Part shown: piece after piece, positions 26,564 to 35,003 of the stretch | Layout: each line of letters starts with the position of its first letter | Numbering within the stretch: the first letter of the stretch is position 1 | Origin: Pseudoxanthomonas sp. PXM01 | Lineage (GTDB): Bacteria > Pseudomonadota > Gammaproteobacteria > Xanthomonadales > Xanthomonadaceae | Reading direction: 5' to 3' | DNA: 64,000 nucleotides | Assembly: GCF_014851815.1 (NCBI RefSeq) | Contig: NZ_JACVAJ010000001.1 | Span: 186,001-250,000 of the forward strand | The notes under the pieces: model-generated | Seen by the model: the letters and a program-made list of their open reading frames with translations, nothing else | The model's database searches: none | Told to the model about the DNA's origin: nothing | Made by a program: the position numbers and the translations under genes

Positions 26564-27401
26564 TCGCGTGGGCGGCGTCCAGCGCTTCCATGGCGTCGCG
26601 CGGCTTCAGCTTGCCGGCCTTCTCGAAGGAAGACGCGGCCGCGTCTTCCTTCTTGTCGCCATGCAGGAGCAGCAGCACGTTGGCGTACTCGACGTGCGCG
26701 ATGGGCGAATCGGGCGTCAGCTTGAGCGCGGTCTTGATGTGCGATTCGGCCTCGGCGGCCTTGGCGCCATAGGTCAGGCCGCCGATCATCGCACCGATCT
26801 TGTCGATGATCTCGGCGTGGTACAGCGCCAGCGCGGTGTGCGCCTCGGCGTGCTTGGGTTCGCGTTCCAGCGTCGCGTCGAGGGCCGCCCGCACCTTGCC
26901 GGCGATGCCCTGCTTGAGTGCCTTGGCGATGCTCAGGCCCTGGCTGTAGCGGCCCAGCGCGAACGCGTGGCGGTAATGGCTGTTGGCTTCATCGGGCAGG
27001 GCCTTGATCGCGGCTTCCGCCACCTTGGCCGCCTGCTCGAAGCGCTTCAGCTGCTCGGCTTCGTCATCCACCAGGTAGGTCGCATGGATGCCGATGGCCT
27101 TCACCGCGACGGAGGCGCCGAGCGGGCCGAGCGCTTCACCGGCCTCGTAGGCGGCCTGGAAGTCGCCGCGGTGGAACGCACGCCAGGCGTCCTGCAGGCG
27201 TTGCGCGAGGTCGGCGGGTTCGATGCCCTTGGCGGCCTTGCCGGCGGCAGCGATCAGCGCCTTGGCGCGTTTCTCGTCGGGGTAGGGCTCCTGATCGCCG
27301 GCATGCAGGGCGGGCCAGGCCTTCTTCAACGCCTCGCCGGCATAGCCATAGGCCTTCGCGTCGTGCGGAAACGGGGCCCACTTCGAAGATTTCGCTGCCA
27401 T
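26547..27401 (-). CDS. TPR-like repeat protein
   Basis: A 284-residue cytoplasmic helical protein. Residues 75-280 contain several tetratricopeptide-like units, including KHAEAHTALALYHAEI and DSPIAHVEYANVLLLLHG. ATG at 27401 has GGGAGG upstream and is preferred to a frame start 22 codons earlier. TPR proteins act as scaffolds, and the partner is unknown. The secreted protein gene at 26000 overlaps its end. Confidence 0.75.
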   Translation of the reverse strand: MAAKSSKWAPFPHDAKAYGYAGEALKKAWPALHAGDQEPYPDEKRAKALIAAAGKAAKGIEPADLAQRLQDAWRAFHRGDFQAAYEAGEALGPLGASVAVKAIGIHATYLVDDEAEQLKRFEQAAKVAEAAIKALPDEANSHYRHAFALGRYSQGLSIAKALKQGIAGKVRAALDATLEREPKHAEAHTALALYHAEIIDKIGAMIGGLTYGAKAAEAESHIKTALKLTPDSPIAHVEYANVLLLLHGDKKEDAAASSFEKAGKLKPRDAMEALDAAHANAQIE

Positions 27402-27566
27402 CGATCGTCCCTCCCAAAGTGCGGCGAGCATCGCCGCGAACGCGGTCCGCAGGCAACCCCTACGCAATCCGTCGCGCCAGCGGCCAATAGTGTGATTGCT
27501 CGACGCAGGCCGGACAGCATCCCGTCATGGAAGCCGGCCATCGGGGTCGGCATGTGGACAGCCCCC

Positions 27567-27977
27567 ATGGCCGCCAAGAAGACCACCCGCAAGACCCCCG
27601 AACCCACCCTCCGCCACGTCTGGCTCGCCGGCCTCGGCCTGATCGCCGTCGCCCGTCGCGAGGCCGTGGCTGCCGCGACGGACGCCTCCGATCGCCTGCA
27701 GGCGGCACGCAAGCAGGCCGAGACGTTCGCTGGCCAGGCACAGCGCGACGTCCTGGGCCGGCTCGCCGAGGTGCGTGAACAGGGTGAAGCCAGCGTCGAG
27801 CGTTTCAGCGCCGATGTCGAAGCCCGTCTCGAGCCCGTGTTGACCAAGCTCGGCCTGAAGAAGCCGGCCCGCAAGGCGGCGCCCCGTGCGCGCAAGAAGC
27901 CGGCGGCCAGGAAGACGCGCTCCACGCCGGTTCGCAAGCCGGCGGCGAAGCGGACCGTCCGCCGCAGCCGCGCCTGA
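27567..27977 (+). CDS. Phasin-like protein with basic tail
   Basis: A 136-residue protein. Residues 10-95 are an amphipathic helical phasin-type region (LRHVWLAGLGLIAVARREAV, then heptads). The last 40 residues are a Lys/Ala/Pro/Arg tail like histone H1 or PhaF. Phasins coat polyhydroxyalkanoate granules, and basic-tailed ones also bind DNA. A related protein is encoded at 35004-35567. An in-frame ATG at 27552 is an alternative start. Confidence 0.75.
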   Translation: MAAKKTTRKTPEPTLRHVWLAGLGLIAVARREAVAAATDASDRLQAARKQAETFAGQAQRDVLGRLAEVREQGEASVERFSADVEARLEPVLTKLGLKKPARKAAPRARKKPAARKTRSTPVRKPAAKRTVRRSRA

Positions 27978-28004
27978 CGCGTAAGGCGTCGCTCCGCCAA
28001 GCAG

Positions 28005-28028
28005 AACGCCCCGGCATGCCGGGGCGTT
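28005..28028. terminator. Bidirectional terminator
   Basis: A perfect 24-bp palindrome (AACGCCCCGGCA and its complement) lies between the convergent ends of the phasin-like gene and the GFA-family gene. T-rich bases follow the stem on the plus strand (TTCCTGTT) and, less clearly, on the minus strand. Confidence 0.8.
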
Positions 28029-28047
28029 CCTGTTAAGGCGTTCCCGA

Positions 28048-28455
28048 TCAGAGATGGCGGGTGACGGCGGGTTCGGAGAACCAGTCGTTGTCGCGCCCGT
28101 TGGAGTAGCGGATCGGAATCTCGGCCAGCGCGGCGGGTTCCACGTCGTCCAGGCAGGCCAGATTCACCGAGTAATAGCGGCCGCCCAGCACCTCCAGCTC
28201 GCCGCGGCCGAACGATTTCACGCCGCAATGCCGGCAGAACAGGTGTTCCACCATCCCGGTGCCGAACGGATAACGGGTCAGCGCGTCCTCGCCCTGCCGC
28301 AGGCGGAAGGCGTCCGGCTTGACGATGGCGCCCCAGTACCGGGTCTTGGTGCAGATCGAGCAGTTGCAGCGCCCGCTGCCGTGGGTGAGATCGAGGTCCA
28401 CGTCGTAGCGGACGGCGCCGCAATGGCAGCTTCCACGGTAGGTCTGGACGGTCAT
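28048..28455 (-). CDS. GFA family (CENP-V/S-(hydroxymethyl)glutathione synthase-like) protein
   Basis: A 135-residue small zinc protein. The GFA cysteine pattern is complete: C10-H-C12, C30-N-C32-x2-C35 and C74-x2-C77. Family members bind zinc and some were reported to help join formaldehyde to glutathione; for most, the role is unknown. It is divergent from a WYL-type regulator, with two inverted repeats between the genes, so the regulator probably controls it. Confidence 0.88.
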   Translation of the reverse strand: MTVQTYRGSCHCGAVRYDVDLDLTHGSGRCNCSICTKTRYWGAIVKPDAFRLRQGEDALTRYPFGTGMVEHLFCRHCGVKSFGRGELEVLGGRYYSVNLACLDDVEPAALAEIPIRYSNGRDNDWFSEPAVTRHL

Positions 28456-28502
28456 CTGGCCTTGCTCCCTGCTGGATGGTGGACGCCAGTGTCGCGGATA
28501 TC

Positions 28503-28543
28503 GAGGACAGAATCAGTCCTCAATAGGGGCGCATACTGCCCCT
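28503..28543. promoter_or_regulatory. Two inverted repeats before the WYL regulator (candidate operators)
   Basis: GAGGAC-N7-GTCCTC (28503-28521) and AGGGGC-N7-GCCCCT (28525-28543) lie side by side, the second ending at the ATG of the regulator. The equal 7-base spacers and equal arm lengths suggest two half-turn-spaced sites for one dimeric protein, probably autoregulation. Confidence 0.6.
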
Positions 28544-29497
28544 ATGCTCAGCACCTCCAACCGTCTTCTCCGCCTGCTGTCGTTGATGCAGTCCCGTCGC
28601 CACTGGACCGGCGCGGAGCTGAGCCAGCGGCTGGAGGTCGACCGCCGCACGCTCCGCCGCGACGTCGAGCGCCTGCGCGAACTCGGCTATCCGATCGACG
28701 CCTCGCCGGGACTGGGCGGGGGCTACCGGCTTGGCTCCGGTTCGGCGATGCCGCCCGTACTGCTGGAGGACGACGAAGCGGTCGCGGTGGCCGTGGCCCT
28801 TCGCACGGCGGCGGCCAGCGTGGGACGGATGGAAGACACCGCGCTGCGCCTGCTGTCCAAGCTCGACCAGTGGCTGCCCGCGCGGCTGCGCAAGCGCGCC
28901 AGCGCGCTGTATTCGGTCACGCTGTCGCTGGCAGGCGGCGTACCGACGTCCGACGTGGACCTGTTGCTGCGGATCGCTGGCGCGTGCCGTGACGGCTTCC
29001 GCCTGCGCATGCACTACCGGGACCGCAGCCAGCGCGCCACCGAACGCCTGATCGAACCGTTGCGGCTGGTGCACACCGGCAGTCGCTGGTACCTGGTGGC
29101 CTGGGACCTGAAGCGTGAAGACTGGCGGACGTTCCGTGTGGATCGCGTGCAGTCGCTGCACGATACCGGTATGCAGTTCCCCCCACGCGAGTTTCCGGGT
29201 GATGTCGCGGACTACGTGGCCAAGTCGATCACCCAGCCGTTCACCCGCTACCAGATCCGCCTGCGGCTGCCACGCTCCATCGAAGAGCAGGCCACGCGCG
29301 TGCCGCCTTGGTGCGGCATCCTCGAAGCTGGCGATGCGCAGCACTGCATGCTCGAACTGGGCGCCGAGTCGATCGACTCGCTGCTGGCGCTCATGGCCCT
29401 GATCGGGCCGGACTTCGACATCGTCGACGATCGCGGGCTGTTGCCCGAGCTGCGCGCGGCGTCGGCGCGTTTGAGCGACGCGTTGGCGGTAGCCTGA
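28544..29497 (+). CDS. YafY-type transcriptional regulator (HTH and WYL domains)
   Basis: A 317-residue regulator. The N-terminal winged helix-turn-helix (1-60) has LDRRTLRRDVERLRELGYPI-like features. The WYL ligand-sensing domain covers about 140-230, with the motif GSRWYLVAWDLKREDWRTFRVDR, and a WCX C-terminal extension follows. YafY/DeoR-type members of this kind often control a neighbouring gene, here the divergent GFA-family gene. Confidence 0.9.
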   Translation: MLSTSNRLLRLLSLMQSRRHWTGAELSQRLEVDRRTLRRDVERLRELGYPIDASPGLGGGYRLGSGSAMPPVLLEDDEAVAVAVALRTAAASVGRMEDTALRLLSKLDQWLPARLRKRASALYSVTLSLAGGVPTSDVDLLLRIAGACRDGFRLRMHYRDRSQRATERLIEPLRLVHTGSRWYLVAWDLKREDWRTFRVDRVQSLHDTGMQFPPREFPGDVADYVAKSITQPFTRYQIRLRLPRSIEEQATRVPPWCGILEAGDAQHCMLELGAESIDSLLALMALIGPDFDIVDDRGLLPELRAASARLSDALAVA

Positions 29498-29518
29498 TCG
29501 GAAACCGTCCGGGGTGAT

Positions 29519-29597
29519 GTAGAGCGGAGCTTGCTCCGCTGCTTTGGCTTCTGTTGCGTGCCGGACGGCACGCGGCGTCGAGCAAGCTCGACGCTAC
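29519..29597. repeat. Inverted pair of GTAG-headed REP elements
   Basis: GTAGAGCGGAGCTTGCTCCG (29519-29540) and, on the other strand, GTAGCGTCGAGCTTGCTCGA (29576-29597) form two head-out hairpins. The GTAG head and the GCTTGC core fit the SMAG class described in Stenotrophomonas maltophilia. It lies between the convergent WYL and TetR genes and could act as a terminator for both. Confidence 0.85.
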
Positions 29598-29637
29598 GAA
29601 GAATTCCCGTGGACACAGCGCCACGCGGTACGGCCCC

Positions 29638-30264
29638 TCATTCCGTATAGGCCTGGGTCAGCGTATTCAGGTGGACGCGCTCGGCGTCGCGCAGGAAAGG
29701 CGCCACCAGCATCATCACCTGCACGATGCCCTGACGGATGGCGGCCTGCTCGTCCTTCTCGCCACGCGTGGCGGCGTAGTTCAGCCAAAAGGTGGAGATC
29801 ACCAGTACGTTGGTGGCGGTGGCGGCGAGTTCCGCCGCCGACGCGCGCATCACGCCGGCATGACCCATGCCGCGCATCACCGCGTGCGCACTGTCGTCGG
29901 CGCGTTTGAGGATGCGGGCGAAGCGCAGCCGCAGGCGGCGGTTGCGGCTGAGGATCTCGACCAGGTCGCGGTAGAGGAAGCGGTAGTCCCAGATGCATTC
30001 GAACACCAGGTGCAGCTGCAGCCAGATGTCCTCCAGCCCCGGCAGCCGGTCGGTCGGCGGCGTCAGGGCGGCATCCATGCGCTCTTCGTACCGTGCGAAG
30101 AGCTGCTCGATGATGTCGTCCTTGTTGCGGAAGTGGTAGTACAGGTTGCCGGGGCTGATCTCCAGCTCGTCGGCGATGTGGTTGGTGGTGACGTGCGGCT
30201 CGCCCTGCGTGTTGAACATCGCCAGGGCGGCGTCGAGGATGCGCTGGCGGGTGTCGCGTGCCAC
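29638..30264 (-). CDS. TetR family regulator coupled to an acyl-CoA-binding protein
   Basis: A 208-residue regulator. The TetR helix-turn-helix is at about 6-50 (TRQRILDAALAMFNTQG, then NHIADELEISPGNLYYHFRNKDDI). The C-terminal ligand domain is helical and resembles the TetR_C group seen near fatty-acid genes. Its GTG start shares a base with the stop codon of the acyl-CoA-binding gene (TAGTG), so the two are translated together. With a fatty acyl-CoA reductase gene divergent and a palindrome between them, an acyl-CoA-sensing repressor is a reasonable inference. Confidence 0.85.
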   Translation of the reverse strand: MARDTRQRILDAALAMFNTQGEPHVTTNHIADELEISPGNLYYHFRNKDDIIEQLFARYEERMDAALTPPTDRLPGLEDIWLQLHLVFECIWDYRFLYRDLVEILSRNRRLRLRFARILKRADDSAHAVMRGMGHAGVMRASAAELAATATNVLVISTFWLNYAATRGEKDEQAAIRQGIVQVMMLVAPFLRDAERVHLNTLTQAYTE

Positions 30265-30521
30265 TACGCGATGAGCTTCTTCACCAGGTCCACGTACTTC
30301 TTCTGCGCGTCTTCCTGCGCCGTGCCCTTCAGCTTCGCCCATGCTTCGTACTTGGCGGTGCCGACGAAGTCGAAGAAACCGGGCTTGTCGCCCTTCACGT
30401 CGCCCTCCGATCCCTGCTTGTACAGCCCGTACAGCCGCAGCAGCGTGTCGTTGTCCGGGCGCTCGGTCAGCGTCTGGATGTCCTTGGATGCCTGCTCGAA
30501 CGAAGTCTTCAGATCTGCCAT
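30264..30521 (-). CDS. Acyl-CoA-binding protein (ACBP)
   Basis: An 85-residue protein with the complete four-helix ACBP domain. Signature elements are DNDTLLRLYGLYKQGSEGDV (about 23-42), the KPGFFDFVGTAKYEAW segment with the ligand-contacting Lys/Tyr, and the final DAQKKYVDLVKKL helix. It binds long-chain acyl-CoA in the cytoplasm and buffers or delivers it. ACBP is common in eukaryotes but patchy in bacteria. GGGAGGG precedes the ATG. Confidence 0.95.
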   Translation of the reverse strand: MADLKTSFEQASKDIQTLTERPDNDTLLRLYGLYKQGSEGDVKGDKPGFFDFVGTAKYEAWAKLKGTAQEDAQKKYVDLVKKLIA

Positions 30522-30574
30522 GGATGATCCCTCCCAGTGATCGCAGCCATCTGACCACGGGCGGTGGGGGCGGT

Positions 30575-30592
30575 CAATCCGTGACGGGATTG
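30575..30592. promoter_or_regulatory. 18-bp palindrome, candidate operator of the divergent lipid genes
   Basis: CAATCCGTGACGGGATTG is an inverted repeat (CAATCC-N6-GGATTG) in the middle of the 149-bp region between the ACBP-TetR genes and the fatty acyl-CoA reductase gene. Size and position fit a TetR operator that controls both directions. Confidence 0.55.
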
Positions 30593-30670
30593 TCGAACGT
30601 GGGCGGCTCTGGCAAGTTAACCCGCAGGGCGGTCGGAGGGGCTGGCCCACACACCGAGGATTGGGTCGTC

Positions 30671-32659
30671 ATGAGCTATTTCGTCACGGGCGCCACGGGA
30701 TTCATTGGCCGCTACCTGGTCGGCAACCTCCTCAAGCGCAGCGGGACCGTGCACGTGCTGGTCCGCAAGGACTCGCAGAAGAAGTTCGACGCCATCGCCA
30801 AGAAGGCCGGCTGGGACATGAAGCGCGTGTCCGTGGTGCATGGCGACATGACCAAACCCAAGTGCGGACTGACGCCCGCGCAGCTGCGCACGCTGACGGG
30901 CAAGGTGAAGCATTTCTTCCATCTGGCTGCCATCTACGACCTGACCGCCACCCGCGAGGCGCAGCAGGCCGCCAACATCGACGGGACCCAGCACGCGCTC
31001 GACCTGGCCGCCGCGCTGAAGGCGGGCTGCTTCCACCACACCAGTTCCATCGCCGCCGCCGGCCTGTATCCGGGCATCTTCCGCGAGGACATGTTCGACG
31101 AAGCAGAAGGCCTGGACGATCCCTACCTGCGCACCAAGCATGAGTCCGAGGGACTGGTCCGCAAGGAAACCCGCATCAAGTGGCGCATCTACCGCCCGGG
31201 CATGGTGGTTGGCCATTCGAAGACCGGCGAGATCGACAAGATCGACGGGCCGTACTACTTCTTCACCCTGATCAAGAAGCTGCGCGAACTGCTGCCGCAG
31301 TGGGTACCGGTGCTCGGCATCGAGGGCGGCCGCATCAACATCGTGCCGGTGGACTTCGTCGCCGATGCGATGGACCACATCGCGCACAAGCCCAAGCTGG
31401 ACGGCCACACCTTCCACCTGACCGATCCCGAGCCGATGCGCGTGGGCGAGGTGCTGAACACTTTCTGCCGCGCCGGCCACGCGCCGGAAATGACGATGCG
31501 TATCGACGCGCGCATGTTCGCCTTCGTGCCCGGCAGCATCCGCATGGCGGTGGGCAACCTGCCGCCGGTGCGGCGTTTCATCGGCATGCTGCTGCGCGAC
31601 TTCCAGATCCCGAAGGAAGTACTGAAGTTCATCACGTACCCGACGCGCTTCGACAGCCGCGAGACCGAGCGTGCGCTGAAAGGCAGCGGCATCGCGGTGC
31701 CGCGCCTGGACGACTATGCGTGGCGCCTGTGGGACTACTGGGAGCGCCACCTCGATCCGGACCTGTTCATCGATCGCTCGCTGAAGGGCAAGGTACGCAA
31801 CAAGGTCGTGGTGATCACCGGCGGGTCGTCCGGCATCGGCCTGTCCACCGCGCAGCGCGTGGCCGAAGCGGGCGCGACCACGATCATCGTGGCGCGTGGC
31901 GAGGAAGAACTGTTCAAGGCCCGCGACGACATGAAGAAAGCGGGTGGCAAGGTCTTCGCCTACACCGCCGACCTGGCCGACATGGCGGACTGCGACCGGT
32001 TGGTGAAGACGGTGCTGGACGAGCACGGTCACGTCGACATCCTGATCAACAACGCCGGCCGCTCGATCCGTCGATCCATCGAAGCGAGCTACGACCGCTT
32101 CCACGATTTCGAGCGCACGATGCAGCTGAACTACTTCGGCAGCATTCGGTTGATCATGGGCTTCCTGCCGAAGATGACCGAGCGCCGCAAGGGCCACATC
32201 ATCAATATCAGTTCGATCGGTGTGCTGGCCAACTCGCCACGCTTCTCGGCGTACGTGGCATCGAAAGCGGCACTGGATGCGTTCAGCCGTTGCGCACAGG
32301 GCGAACTGTCGGGCAAGGGCATCAGCTTCACCACCATCAACATGCCGCTGGTGAAGACCCCGATGATCGCGCCGACCAAGATGTACGACAGCGTGCCCAC
32401 GTTGTCTCCCGAGGAAGCCGCCGACCTGCTGGTCAAGGCCATCATCGAGAAGCCGAGCCGCATCGCGACGCGCCTGGGTATCTTCGCGGCGCTGGTCAAT
32501 GCGGTGGCACCGAAGGCCTACGAGGTGGTGATGAACACCGCGTTCGAACTGTTCCCGGATTCGGCCGCCGCCAAGGGCGACCGCAAGGCGCTCAAGGAAG
32601 CGGCGCCCAGCCAGGAGCAGATCGCGTTCGCCTCGCTGATGCGGGGCGTGCACTGGTAG
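30671..32659 (+). CDS. Two-domain fatty acyl-CoA reductase, alcohol-forming type
   Basis: A 662-residue fusion of two short-chain dehydrogenase domains. The N-terminal extended SDR has TGATGFIG (6-13), S125/S126 and the catalytic pair Y152/K156. The C-terminal classical SDR has TGGSSGIG (383-390), NNAG (460-463), S515 and Y528/K532. Domain order, length and long identical-looking stretches (PYLRTKHESE, FERTMQLNYFGS) match the Marinobacter enzyme Maqu_2507 as I remember it. That enzyme reduces fatty acyl-CoA or aldehyde to fatty alcohol with NADPH. The frame is open 110 codons upstream; ATG at 30671 fits the family start. The divergent ACBP gene is a likely partner. Confidence 0.87.
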   Translation: MSYFVTGATGFIGRYLVGNLLKRSGTVHVLVRKDSQKKFDAIAKKAGWDMKRVSVVHGDMTKPKCGLTPAQLRTLTGKVKHFFHLAAIYDLTATREAQQAANIDGTQHALDLAAALKAGCFHHTSSIAAAGLYPGIFREDMFDEAEGLDDPYLRTKHESEGLVRKETRIKWRIYRPGMVVGHSKTGEIDKIDGPYYFFTLIKKLRELLPQWVPVLGIEGGRINIVPVDFVADAMDHIAHKPKLDGHTFHLTDPEPMRVGEVLNTFCRAGHAPEMTMRIDARMFAFVPGSIRMAVGNLPPVRRFIGMLLRDFQIPKEVLKFITYPTRFDSRETERALKGSGIAVPRLDDYAWRLWDYWERHLDPDLFIDRSLKGKVRNKVVVITGGSSGIGLSTAQRVAEAGATTIIVARGEEELFKARDDMKKAGGKVFAYTADLADMADCDRLVKTVLDEHGHVDILINNAGRSIRRSIEASYDRFHDFERTMQLNYFGSIRLIMGFLPKMTERRKGHIINISSIGVLANSPRFSAYVASKAALDAFSRCAQGELSGKGISFTTINMPLVKTPMIAPTKMYDSVPTLSPEEAADLLVKAIIEKPSRIATRLGIFAALVNAVAPKAYEVVMNTAFELFPDSAAAKGDRKALKEAAPSQEQIAFASLMRGVHW

Positions 32660-32668
32660 GGGCCTGGG

Positions 32669-33292
32669 GTGAATGCTCCGCGGCCAGGCGCGGTTCTACG
32701 CATTGCGGGCAGCCTGGCCATCCTGCTTGTCCTGATCGCATCGGTGCCGTGGCTGCGGGAGTTGAGCGTCTCCGCAAAGGTCGATCGGGACATGCAGGCC
32801 GAACGGCGGTTCAATGAAGCGGCGTGGCCCATCGAGGCGGCGCTCGTAGCAACCCTGATACCACGGACGGACTTCCAGTGTTCGCAGGGCGAACTGAAAG
32901 TACTGATCGTATCCAGTGGATGTGCGTCCCGGACCGCCCTCCTGATTCAAGGGACGCACGAGGGAAGCGTCTACTACGATGGCCTCGGTGACGCGGGGTA
33001 CTTCATCGATGGAACATTCCGCCGCAGACACCAGGCCTCCTTGGATGCGGCGACCGTCGAACACCTGAAAGCTGCCGCCAGCCGGCTGGTTGGCCTGGCA
33101 AGCGAATCGGAATTCAATTGCGGAATGCCTTGCTTCGAAGGCGGCACAATGGTCTGTGTCGATGGCAAGCGACGTGCTGCCTACTCGGCGGGCTTCGAAA
33201 GAAAAGTCGAAGTCGGGAGCGAGGTCTTCTATCAGTTGCTGTCGGCCGAACCGGGTCGTGATCCTGCTGCGCCGATGGGCATTTGCATCTGA
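32669..33292 (+). CDS. Membrane-anchored protein of unknown function
   Basis: A 207-residue protein with an N-terminal membrane anchor (about 10-30) and a soluble extracytoplasmic domain with several Cys residues (FQCSQGEL, SSGCASR, NCGMPCFEGG, MVCVDG). These suggest disulfides in the periplasm. No family recognised. It begins with GTG 9 bp after the fatty acyl-CoA reductase stop. Its base composition is somewhat less GC-rich than that gene. Confidence 0.65.
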   Translation: MNAPRPGAVLRIAGSLAILLVLIASVPWLRELSVSAKVDRDMQAERRFNEAAWPIEAALVATLIPRTDFQCSQGELKVLIVSSGCASRTALLIQGTHEGSVYYDGLGDAGYFIDGTFRRRHQASLDAATVEHLKAAASRLVGLASESEFNCGMPCFEGGTMVCVDGKRRAAYSAGFERKVEVGSEVFYQLLSAEPGRDPAAPMGICI

Positions 33293-33311
33293 GACGCCGG
33301 GTACGCGGTAC

Positions 33312-33728
33312 TCAGCTACCTTCTGCCCATCGCAACGGCACCGCCTGCAGGTTGCGCATATGCAGCGCCAGCGGTTCGATGCGCGACCACATGACCTCGC
33401 GCAGTTCCGCGTCTTGGACGGTCTCAGTCATCGCGCCATGGAAGCAGGCCAGCCAGCCGCTGGCTTCCTCCATGCCGATCCGGAACGGCAGGTGACGGGC
33501 GCGGAGCATCGGCGAACCGTGCTTCTGCGTGAACAGCGGCGGTCCGCCCAGCCAGCCGCTAAGGAATTCGAACAGCTTCTGCTCGCTACCGTCGAGCGAT
33601 GCGGGGTGCTGTGCGCGCACGGCAGCCGCTTCGGGCAGCGCGTCCATCAGCGCGTACATGCGCTGCGTCATCCGGCGCAGGCCGGCTTCGCCGCCGATGC
33701 GGTCGTAGAGAGTCGGAGCGTCTGTCAT
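33312..33728 (-). CDS. Group II truncated haemoglobin
   Basis: A 138-residue 2-on-2 globin. LYDRIGGEAGLRRM starts the family pattern. Y25 (position B10), the proximal H79 in MLRARHLPF and W92 (position G8) are the group II residues, and HPASLDGSEQKLFEFLSGWLGG is the diagnostic middle block. Such proteins bind O2, NO or peroxide and act in detoxification. ATG at 33728 is preferred to a TTG one codon upstream. Confidence 0.95.
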   Translation of the reverse strand: MTDAPTLYDRIGGEAGLRRMTQRMYALMDALPEAAAVRAQHPASLDGSEQKLFEFLSGWLGGPPLFTQKHGSPMLRARHLPFRIGMEEASGWLACFHGAMTETVQDAELREVMWSRIEPLALHMRNLQAVPLRWAEGS

Positions 33729-33812
33729 CAAGGGTACTTGCGGAAGGATCGCTGGATCATCCGACGGTACGCGCCACGCGCACAGCGACCGAACGTCGCG
33801 TCGCGCGTGCGC

Positions 33813-34760
33813 TCACATCGTCTTGCACTGGCGCCAGCGCACCGGCTCGCTGCTGCCCGGCGGCGGGTTGAGCTGCACGCGGCTGGCGCGCAGGGCCGGG
33901 TAACGCTCCAGTTCCAGGCAGATCCACGGCCAGACTTCCTTCTCGCTGGCCACGCGGTCGATGCTCAGAGTCAGTCTCGTCTGCCAGACGCCACGGGTGA
34001 TGCCCGGGGTCTTCGACAGCGCCTTCAGCACGCTGGCCATCTGGGCTTCCAGCTCCGCTTCGGTCGGCTCCTGAAAGCTTTCCGGGGCCACCGGAGCCGG
34101 TGCGGCGGGCACCTCGGGGGCCACCACGGCCGCAGGTGCCGGTGGCGCGGCTGCTTTATCGCTTGCCGGATGCGTGCCGGACCAGGCAACCATGGCCAGC
34201 GCTCCGAGGGTGACGGCACCCAGCCACGAGATGCTGGTATGACGCTTGGCGCGGCTGGAGGCGTAGTGGGTGATCTGGTCGAGCAGTGCGGGCTCGACCA
34301 GGTGGCGGACTTCGGGCCACAGGCGGGGGCCGTCGAGCAGCTCGATGCTGGTGCCCTGTGCGGCGTCGCGGCCTTCCTTTTCGACCTTGCCCTCGGTGGC
34401 CAGGATGCCGCCCTGGGCGGCGCCGAGCCGGATGCTGGCCGCGAGTTCCTGCACCGGGGCAGCGGCAATGCGATAGGCCGAGCCATGCTTGCAGGACAGC
34501 AGCCAGCGTTCCTCACCGCGGGCGAGCAGGAAGGTCGATTGCGGTTCGCGCGATTCCTGTTGCTCGGGGACCGCTTCCACCAGGCCCCGTTCGGCCATCG
34601 CCGCGAGGACGAGTTTGGAGAACTCGCGCCAGCGCAGCCCGGACAGCGCGTGCAGACCGTAGGACATTTCGTCGTGGGGGCGGCGGACCAGCCAGAAGTA
34701 GAGGGTGGCGGTGACGCCGCTCACGAGAGTGACGGCCAAGCCGATAAGCCAGATGGACAT
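33813..34760 (-). CDS. Membrane protein with degenerate Mrr-type nuclease-like domain
   Basis: A 315-residue protein. A transmembrane helix at about 4-24 is followed by a domain (about 40-155) with the layout of Mrr/restriction-endonuclease-like domains: WREFSKLVLAAMAERG, then ERWLLSCKHGSAYRI in place of the usual QxK, then GGILATEGKVEKEGRDAAQG and IELLDGPRLW. A second helix near 188-203 and an Ala/Pro linker lead to a C-terminal domain with CLELERYPALRASRVQL. The acidic catalytic residue is not obvious, so nuclease activity is doubtful. Such proteins are common in xanthomonads with unknown role. Confidence 0.6.
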   Translation of the reverse strand: MSIWLIGLAVTLVSGVTATLYFWLVRRPHDEMSYGLHALSGLRWREFSKLVLAAMAERGLVEAVPEQQESREPQSTFLLARGEERWLLSCKHGSAYRIAAAPVQELAASIRLGAAQGGILATEGKVEKEGRDAAQGTSIELLDGPRLWPEVRHLVEPALLDQITHYASSRAKRHTSISWLGAVTLGALAMVAWSGTHPASDKAAAPPAPAAVVAPEVPAAPAPVAPESFQEPTEAELEAQMASVLKALSKTPGITRGVWQTRLTLSIDRVASEKEVWPWICLELERYPALRASRVQLNPPPGSSEPVRWRQCKTM

Positions 34761-35003
34761 GTTGCGCGGGCAGCGTTGTTGTTATTTGACCCGCGATTCT
34801 ACCGGGCCGGCCCTGCGCATGTCTGTGAGGGGCCTGCACCACGCCTGCAGCGGGGCGTGGAAGCGCCCGCCAGTCCGAAGCCGTAAGGGGAGGGGAGCAA
34901 ACGAACTTCGATGGACTGGCGGGCGGAATGATTGTTACGTCATTCGATGTTGCCGCGCAACAAAAAAATGTTCAGGAATGCGCACGAAACATCATGTGCC
35001 GCC

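Noticed and set aside
30671-32659. Generic short-chain dehydrogenase annotation
   Set aside because: The two-domain order, the length and the long stretches shared with the Marinobacter fatty acyl-CoA reductase, as I recall it, are more specific.
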